Below, piece after piece: positions 24,288 to 28,782 of a DNA stretch of 28,782 nucleotides. Under the pieces are notes generated by a model that did no database searches, was not told the DNA's origin, and was given only the letters and a program-made list of their open reading frames with translations. The stretch lies in the NCBI GenBank assembly GCA_964440095.1, contig CAYTPZ010000027.1, positions 1 through 28,782 on the forward strand, given 5' to 3'. The number at the start of each line of letters is the position of its first letter. Position 1 is the stretch's first letter. Origin of the DNA: JACNKJ01 sp964440095 (lineage in GTDB: Bacteria; Krumholzibacteriota; Krumholzibacteriia; JACNKJ01). The translations under genes were made by a program, and so were the position numbers.

Positions 24288-24373
24288 ACGAATCCTCCTC
24301 CTTGAGATGATGCCCGACTTCGACAACCTATGAGAGATGCTGGAGCACAGCTCCGATTCGGTCCGACGTCTAA

Positions 24374-24559
24374 CCAGGCGTTATCTCGAAGGCTTGGTTC
24401 ATCAGCGCTTACATAGTGCGAGGAAAACGTAAGGTCGTTGATGACTTGCCCCACCAGGGTTGTCTTTCCTACCTGCCGAGGACCCAGAAGAACCTGGATA
24501 AGACCCCTCTTCTCGAAAACACGCTGATGAAGCTCTTTTAAATGGCGTCGTTTATACAT
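24374..24559 (-). pseudogene. 5' part of AAA_14/DUF4143 ATPase gene
   Basis: These 62 codons start MYKRRHLKEL and contain Walker A GPRQVGKTT (residues 26-34) and YVSADEPSLRDNAW. The reading frame then runs into the cassette and stops at a TGA that overlaps the cassette gene's ATG (24284-24287). Joined to 22765-23733 it gives a 384-residue protein, a normal length for AAA_14 plus DUF4143. The ribosome site before 24559 is weak (GGA). Divergent from ygeW. Confidence 0.8.
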
Positions 24560-24583
24560 GTTTTCCAAGGAGTTATGGTTTTG

Positions 24584-24661
24584 CTCAGTACGTTGAGTGA
24601 TTTTACTCAGTATCCTGAGCAATATCAACGCCTAGTTTTAAAAAGCGTTGATTTACTCAGC
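24584..24661. promoter_or_regulatory. Array of dyads between the ATPase gene and ygeW
   Basis: Two similar dyads, CTCAGTACGTTGAG (24584-24597) and CTCAGTATCCTGAG (24606-24619), start 22 nt apart, about two helical turns. A further half-site TTACTCAG ends at 24660. Between them lies a perfect 8-bp inverted repeat, ATCAACGC (24624-24631) and GCGTTGAT (24645-24652). This looks like a regulator-binding region for the divergent genes; which protein binds is unknown. Confidence 0.5.
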
Positions 24662-24707
24662 AAACCCGCGTAACTTGTAATAATTCAACAAAATACAAGG
24701 AGTCCCC

Positions 24708-25682
24708 ATGAATCTCAAGGGTCGCGACTGGATCACCACGCAGGAGTGGAGCGTCGAGGAGATCCAGCACCTGCTGGATCGCTCCACTGAGCTGAAGCGC
24801 CAATTCAAGGCGGGCGAGCCCCATCGGCTGCTGGCGGACAAAACGCTCTTCATGTTCTTCTTCGACAAGTCCACGCGCACGCGAAACAGCATCGAGGCCG
24901 GCATCACCCAGCTCGGCGGGCACGCGCACTTCATCGACAGCCAGACCAGCCAGATCGCCCACGGCGAGAGTCCGAGGGACATGGGCATCATCCTGTCGAG
25001 CTACGGCCACGGCATCGCCATCCGCCACGACCTCGTGCCGGGTGAGGGCAACGCCTACATGCGCGAAGTGGCAAAACACGCGACGGTGCCGGTGATGAAC
25101 ATGCAGTGCGACGTGGACCATCCCATGCAGACGCTCGCCGACCTGATGACGCTTCAGGAACTCCGTGGAAATAACTTGCACGGGCTGAAGATGACCGTCT
25201 CCTGGGCCTACGCGCCCAGCTACGCCAAGCCGCTCAGCGCGCCTCAGGGCTTGATCACGCTGATGACGCGCTTCGGAATCGACGTCACGCTCGCGCATCC
25301 GCCCGGCTACGAACTCATGGAGGACCAGGTCGCCCTGGCTCGCGCCAATGCCGAAGCCTCCGGCGCGAAATTCGAGATCACCGGCGACATGGACGCGGCC
25401 TTCGAGGACGCGGATGTGGTCTATCCCAAAAGCTGGGGCGCGTTGCCATACTTCGCCAAACCCGAAGAGGGTCTGGAGCTTTCAAAGAAATACCGCGACT
25501 GGATTTGCGACGAGCGGCGAATGAATCTGGCAGCGAAAGACTCGCAGTACATGCACTGCCTTCCCGCCGACCGGAACAACGAGGTCACGGACGCGGTCAT
25601 CGACGGTCCGCGCTCGGTGGTCTATCAGGAGGCGGAAAATCGCATGCACACGGTCAAGGCCATCATGGCGGAGACGATGTAG
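24708..25682 (+). CDS. ygeW: YgeW-type knotted carbamoyltransferase
   Basis: A 324-residue carbamoyltransferase. The carbamoyl-phosphate motif STRTR is at 55-59, SQIAHGES at 81-88, DVDHP at 135-139 and HCLPADR at 283-289. The stretches GNAYMREV, SWAYAPSYAKPLSAPQ and VTLAHPPGYEL match E. coli YgeW closely as I recall it, rather than OTCase or ATCase. It is shorter than E. coli YgeW (about 396 residues). YgeW is thought to transfer a carbamoyl group from a ureido amino acid (2,3-diureidopropionate in the purine-degradation model) to phosphate, giving carbamoyl phosphate for ATP. AAGGAG lies 7 nt upstream. First gene of a five-gene operon. Confidence 0.88.
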   Translation: MNLKGRDWITTQEWSVEEIQHLLDRSTELKRQFKAGEPHRLLADKTLFMFFFDKSTRTRNSIEAGITQLGGHAHFIDSQTSQIAHGESPRDMGIILSSYGHGIAIRHDLVPGEGNAYMREVAKHATVPVMNMQCDVDHPMQTLADLMTLQELRGNNLHGLKMTVSWAYAPSYAKPLSAPQGLITLMTRFGIDVTLAHPPGYELMEDQVALARANAEASGAKFEITGDMDAAFEDADVVYPKSWGALPYFAKPEEGLELSKKYRDWICDERRMNLAAKDSQYMHCLPADRNNEVTDAVIDGPRSVVYQEAENRMHTVKAIMAETM

Positions 25683-26881
25683 TGGCCTGCATTCTCGGAG
25701 GACACTGCCTTCGCTGTGACTTCCGCATGAACGCGGATGCGGCTCAGTCGGCCTGCCCCCTCTGTGACGGTGGCATCGAGTTTCTATTGAAATTCAGCGA
25801 TCAGGATGCCGATAGCGATCGCCTGTCCGCGATTCCCGATTTCAACATGGGACGCTACGAGGTGCTGCTCCCCTTGCCGGGACTCGCCGCCGCCGCCGAG
25901 GGCATCGGCGGTACGCCGCTTCTCGAGGCCAGGAACCTGGGTGCGGCCCTCGGTCTTGAGCGACTGCGGCTCAAGGACGACACGCGCAATCCGTCCGCCA
26001 GCCTCAAGGACCGCGCCACCCTGTCCGTATTGCTGGCGGCAAGAGAGCGCGGACATGTAACCGTGGCAACCGCATCCACGGGAAACGCGGCGGCCAGTCT
26101 AGCCGCATTGTCTGCTCGCATGAACATGGAAGCTGTCGTTTTTGCACCGAAGACCGCCCCGCCAGCCAAGTTGAACCAGATCAAATCCCATGGCGCACGC
26201 CTCTATCTGGTAGACGGCGACTACGACTACGCCTACGATCTCTGTCAGGCTGCAGTGCGGAAGTTCGGTTGGTATTCACGCAGCACGGGCAATAATCCCT
26301 ATTGCGCCGAAGGCAAGAAAACCGTGGCCTTCGAGATTGCCGAGCAGTTGCAATGGAAAGCTCCGGATTTCGTTTTCGTTCCCACGGGTGACGGTTCCAT
26401 TTTGGGATCCACTCACAAGGGCTTTCGCGAGTTGCTCGAACTGGGGTGGATAGACCGGCTTCCGCGCCTGGTGGCCGTGCAGGCCGAGGGGTCTTGCGCC
26501 GTGGTCGACGCCTGGGAAATGAAGCGCAACATTTTACCCGTGCAGTCCGCAACTCTGGCCGATTCCATCGCGGTAGACTATCCTCGAGACGGCGAGCGTG
26601 CACTTCGCGGCATCCAGGAAAGTGATGGATTCGGTATGCGCGTGAGCGATGATGAGATTGTGGAGGCCATGAACCTGCTGGCCCGCAGCGAAGGCGTCTT
26701 CGCTGAGCCGGCGGCCGCCGCATCTGTTGCGGGGCTCAAGCGTGCCATTACCGAAGAACTGCTTCCTTCCGAAGCCCTAACGGTGGCACTCATTACAGGT
26801 CACGGTCTCAAAGATAGTTCGGCTCTCAGCCCCAAGTGGGATGAACCGAAACTTGTCGCAAAGATGGGTGATCTGCCATGA
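25682..26881 (+). CDS. Zinc-ribbon threonine synthase-like PLP enzyme
   Basis: A 399-residue fold-type II PLP enzyme. The GTG start at 25682 shares its G with the ygeW stop and has GGAG 8 nt upstream; it is chosen because it includes a zinc ribbon (C9, C12, C25, C28) typical of archaeal-type threonine synthases. The cofactor lysine is K109 in NPSASLKDRATLS, followed by ASTGNAAASLAAL and PTGDGSILG. In E. coli-type clusters this position next to ygeW belongs to ygeX, 2,3-diaminopropionate ammonia-lyase, a different fold-type II branch. Threonine synthesis is possible, but context suggests a lyase acting on a diamino or ureido acid. Confidence 0.8.
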   Translation: MACILGGHCLRCDFRMNADAAQSACPLCDGGIEFLLKFSDQDADSDRLSAIPDFNMGRYEVLLPLPGLAAAAEGIGGTPLLEARNLGAALGLERLRLKDDTRNPSASLKDRATLSVLLAARERGHVTVATASTGNAAASLAALSARMNMEAVVFAPKTAPPAKLNQIKSHGARLYLVDGDYDYAYDLCQAAVRKFGWYSRSTGNNPYCAEGKKTVAFEIAEQLQWKAPDFVFVPTGDGSILGSTHKGFRELLELGWIDRLPRLVAVQAEGSCAVVDAWEMKRNILPVQSATLADSIAVDYPRDGERALRGIQESDGFGMRVSDDEIVEAMNLLARSEGVFAEPAAAASVAGLKRAITEELLPSEALTVALITGHGLKDSSALSPKWDEPKLVAKMGDLP

Positions 26882-27333
26882 CGACTATCGAGTTGGAACT
26901 CCGCGTAAACGGACGGACCCTAAAGCGGTCCATTTCCCCTACGCTTCGCCTACTCGATTTTCTGCGTGACGATCTGGGCCTCACCGGGGTCAAGGAAGTT
27001 TGCGCCGAGGGCGAGTGCGGTGCCTGCACCGTTCTGCTCGACGGTCGTCCGGTGAACTCCTGCTTGATCCTCGCCGCGGAATGCGCCGGCGCGGAAGTGG
27101 TCACGATTGAAGGGATCGATCATCCCGTTCAAGAGGCCATGAAAAATACACATGCCGTGCAATGCGGCTATTGTTTCCCGGGGATGGTCCTGACCGCCGC
27201 CGATCTAATCGAGCGGGGCCGGGCGGGAAACCGAAAAGAGATCCGTGAGGGGTTGGCGGGAAACATCTGTCGCTGCACGGGGTACTCGAAGATCATCGAT
27301 GCCGTCGAGGAGGCGGCCCGGAAGGGAGTCTAA
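26878..27333 (+). CDS. [2Fe-2S] subunit of a molybdenum hydroxylase
   Basis: A 151-residue protein of the XdhC/CoxS/NdhS type. The ferredoxin-like domain has C42, C47, C50 and C62 (CAEGECGAC ... C), and the helical domain has C96, C99, C131 and C133 (CGYC ... CRC), so two [2Fe-2S] clusters are expected. It passes electrons from the molybdenum centre to the FAD subunit. The start overlaps the previous stop as ATGA, so the gene is translationally coupled. Xanthine dehydrogenase of the purine pathway is the likely enzyme, but other purine or nicotinate hydroxylases look alike at this subunit. Confidence 0.92.
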   Translation: MTTIELELRVNGRTLKRSISPTLRLLDFLRDDLGLTGVKEVCAEGECGACTVLLDGRPVNSCLILAAECAGAEVVTIEGIDHPVQEAMKNTHAVQCGYCFPGMVLTAADLIERGRAGNRKEIREGLAGNICRCTGYSKIIDAVEEAARKGV

Positions 27334-27800
27334 TGGACGAGGCTAAAGTTAAAGAGATGCACAAGTATTTCGCGATTGAACTCAACAACACCTGTTGGGA
27401 TTTCATTGACCGGGCTGCCGAGCTGAGTGAAGATGAAGCCAACCGTCTCGTGGATCGCGCCCACGCTTCTCTCTTTCATTGGTCACAAGTAGGCGAGCCC
27501 GTAAACCTGGCTCGGGGGCATTACATGGTTTCGCGCGCCTATTCGGCGGCGGGAGGTCATGTAGAGGCGCTGCGCCACTCGACCATTTCCTTGAACATAT
27601 GCAAGAAAAACGATATCGCCGACTTCGATATCGCCTTCGCCTATGAGGCCATGGCCCGGGCTCAGCAGCTTGGGAAAAACTTCGAGTGCAAGGAGTTGTT
27701 CATGGGTCTGGCAAAAAAAGCGGGCGACGAAATTGCCGGCGAGGAAGATCGCAAGGTTTTCTTCAGCGAGTTAGAAAAAGTCCCGGGATATCAGGGCTAG
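27333..27800 (+). CDS. Small TPR-like helical protein inside the Mo-hydroxylase operon
   Basis: A 155-residue protein predicted to be all helical with two or three TPR-like helix pairs (ARGHYMVSRAYSAAGGHVEA and AFAYEAMARAQQLG). No signal peptide, membrane segment or catalytic motif. The core ASLFHWSQVGEPVNLARG recalls a family of stand-alone hypothetical proteins in other phyla, whose function I do not know. The ATG overlaps the preceding stop (TAATG), and the FAD-subunit gene starts 3 nt after its end, so it is made together with the hydroxylase. It could aid assembly or cofactor loading, but nothing in the sequence proves this. Confidence 0.75.
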   Translation: MDEAKVKEMHKYFAIELNNTCWDFIDRAAELSEDEANRLVDRAHASLFHWSQVGEPVNLARGHYMVSRAYSAAGGHVEALRHSTISLNICKKNDIADFDIAFAYEAMARAQQLGKNFECKELFMGLAKKAGDEIAGEEDRKVFFSELEKVPGYQG

Positions 27801-27803
27801 GTC

Positions 27804-28631
27804 TTGAACTACTCCCGTCCTAAGAACCTGGGCGAAGCTGCCCGGGCGCTCGCCGTGTCCGGCGCAATCGGGCTGGCCGGTGGAACCGACCTGCTCGTGC
27901 GTCTGGGGCGTGATAAAGCTTGGCCCACGGTTCTTGTCGATCTGAAAGCAATTCCTGAGTTGTACGGTATTCAATTGCATGGCGGGTTGCTTCGCATCGG
28001 TGCCACCACTCCGCTTTCGGAAATTATGGAATCCCCGAGCATCGATCAATTTCCAGCCTTGAGAAAGTCGCTACTCAGTTTTGCTGCGCGAGCCATTCGA
28101 AACAGGGCGACCCTGGGCGGCAACCTGGCCAACGGATCTCCCGCGGCCGACACGATCCCCCCTTTGATGATCCACGAAGCGGTATGCGTTACCCAGCATC
28201 GGAATATTCCCGTGGCCGAACTTGCCCAAGAGCCGGGGAAAACTGTGTTGAAGCCCGGAGAGATTATCGTTTCCGTAGAAATTCCCCTGCCACCCAATGA
28301 CGCACAGAGCTTTTTCGTGAAGCTTGCGCCGCGAGAAGCCATGGCCATCGCCGTGGTGAATGTGGCGGGCCTCATTGTTCAGCGCGAGGGTGAAGTTGTG
28401 CTGGCTAGGATTGCTCTGGGCTCGGTAGCGCCGACGGTTATCAGGGCTCGGAATGCGGAGAAAGTATTGGAGGCCGGGGCACTCACGCCGGATGCGATTA
28501 AAGAGGCGTGCTTCACCGCGGCTGCGGCAGCAACCCCCATCGACGACATTCGGGCGACGGCGGATTATCGGAGACGCATGATCGTGAGTCTTTTGGGCTG
28601 GGAGTTGGCAAAGCACATTCCAAGCTCCTGA
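27804..28631 (+). CDS. FAD-binding subunit of a molybdenum hydroxylase
   Basis: A 275-residue protein of the CoxM/XdhB family. AGGTDLLVRLG near residue 28 and IRNRATLGGNLANGSPAAD near residue 106 bind FAD, and the C-terminal CO_deh_flav_C domain ends with ADYRRRMIVSLLGWEL. It starts with TTG, with AGGG 7 nt upstream and only 3 nt after the TPR-like gene. Together with the [2Fe-2S] subunit it needs a large molybdopterin-binding subunit, which is not found in the window. Confidence 0.9.
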   Translation: MNYSRPKNLGEAARALAVSGAIGLAGGTDLLVRLGRDKAWPTVLVDLKAIPELYGIQLHGGLLRIGATTPLSEIMESPSIDQFPALRKSLLSFAARAIRNRATLGGNLANGSPAADTIPPLMIHEAVCVTQHRNIPVAELAQEPGKTVLKPGEIIVSVEIPLPPNDAQSFFVKLAPREAMAIAVVNVAGLIVQREGEVVLARIALGSVAPTVIRARNAEKVLEAGALTPDAIKEACFTAAAAATPIDDIRATADYRRRMIVSLLGWELAKHIPSS

Positions 28632-28632
28632 T

Positions 28633-28782
28633 CTAACGGAATTCAAATTCCTTGTCAGAGAAGAGTCTCAGGCAAGCATCTACCGCACTGGTGTCGTGTT
28701 TTATTGGCTCTTCCGGATTTCGTGTGGGTAGCGAGCCATGATTCACCGTTTTCGGCTCTTTACTTTCGCACCGAGTGCGGCT
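28633..28782 (-). CDS. Possible partial convergent gene, 3' end
   Basis: A minus-strand frame open from the window edge for 49 codons to TAG at 28633-28635. The end SAVDACLRLFSDKEFEFR has a helix-like, coding-looking pattern, but the fragment is too short to assign. On the plus strand an ATG at 28738 could instead begin a gene (MIHRFRLF...). If the minus-strand reading is right, the Mo-hydroxylase operon ends at the FAD subunit. Confidence 0.3.
   Translation of the reverse strand, partial: SRTRCESKEPKTVNHGSLPTRNPEEPIKHDTSAVDACLRLFSDKEFEFR

Larger units (their letters stand above)
23734..24373 (-). mobile_element. Integron-type gene cassette inserted in ATPase gene
   Basis: A 640-bp segment oriented on the minus strand. 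Its 5' edge reads G|TTAGAC, the right half of a GTTRRRY core. Next come an 86-nt leader, one gene (24287 to 23844), and an attC site to the 3' edge. Removing it joins TGG to ATAGAAAGC and restores the frame D-N-A-W-I-E-S-Q-W of the host ATPase without gain or loss. The insertion point is G|AT, like known secondary targets of integron integrases. No transposase, terminal inverted repeats or integrase gene is present nearby. Confidence 0.8.

Noticed and set aside
23734..24373. Insertion sequence as explanation for the split ATPase
   Set aside because: No transposase, terminal inverted repeats or target duplication was found; the attC boxes and exact frame restoration explain the edges better.
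1..28782. tRNA, rRNA or CRISPR array
   Set aside because: By eye I found no clover-leaf, conserved rRNA segment or regularly spaced repeat array; a covariance search would be needed to be sure.

Overview
The window is GC-rich bacterial chromosome, and most genes have clear ribosome binding sites. The best clue to the host is its secreted proteins. The 995-residue metalloprotease ends in a FlgD-like/T9SS-type sorting domain, a gene cassette encodes almost nothing but such a domain, and a decayed sorting-domain end survives at 14162-14242. Together with a GldA/F/G-type ABC operon this suggests the FCB superphylum or relatives (Krumholzibacteria/Eisenbacteria-like). This is inferred from domain style; no rRNA or tRNA gene was recognised.

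Layout. 1-5.1 kb: a truncated secreted propeller-like gene, then a four-gene minus-strand operon (ABC ATPase, permease, GldG-like protein, DUF4340 protein). 5.1-10.6 kb: a secreted beta-helix protein carrying a repeat-like insert, and a large secreted M36/M4-like metalloprotease. 10.7-16.2 kb: cysteine synthase, a DUF2202 lipoprotein, YgeY-type M20 hydrolase, ornithine aminotransferase and a UPF0316 membrane protein. 16.3-21.35 kb: a compact eight-gene arsenic operon (arsR, UPF0718/ArsP-like permease, two thioredoxin-like proteins, CcdA-like protein, ACR3, arsC, trmO) behind an ArsR-type operator. 21.4-24.6 kb: a disturbed region with a gene carrying two compensating frameshifts, a small orphan ORF, and an AAA_14/DUF4143 ATPase gene split by a 640-bp integron-type gene cassette. 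24.7-28.6 kb: an operon of ygeW carbamoyltransferase, a zinc-ribbon threonine-synthase-like enzyme, and the [2Fe-2S] and FAD subunits of a molybdenum hydroxylase with a small TPR-like gene between them.

How they fit together. ygeW, ygeY and the Mo-hydroxylase subunits are partners in the selenium-linked anaerobic purine/ureide degradation clusters of E. coli and gut anaerobes. Here ygeY lies about 10 kb away, no canonical ygeX is present, and a threonine-synthase-like enzyme occupies its usual place. The ars operon pairs efflux pumps with a complete membrane thiol relay. The most striking structural finding is the cassette. Its 102-bp attC site has paired R and L boxes and extrahelical bases, and removing the cassette on paper restores a continuous 384-codon ATPase frame.
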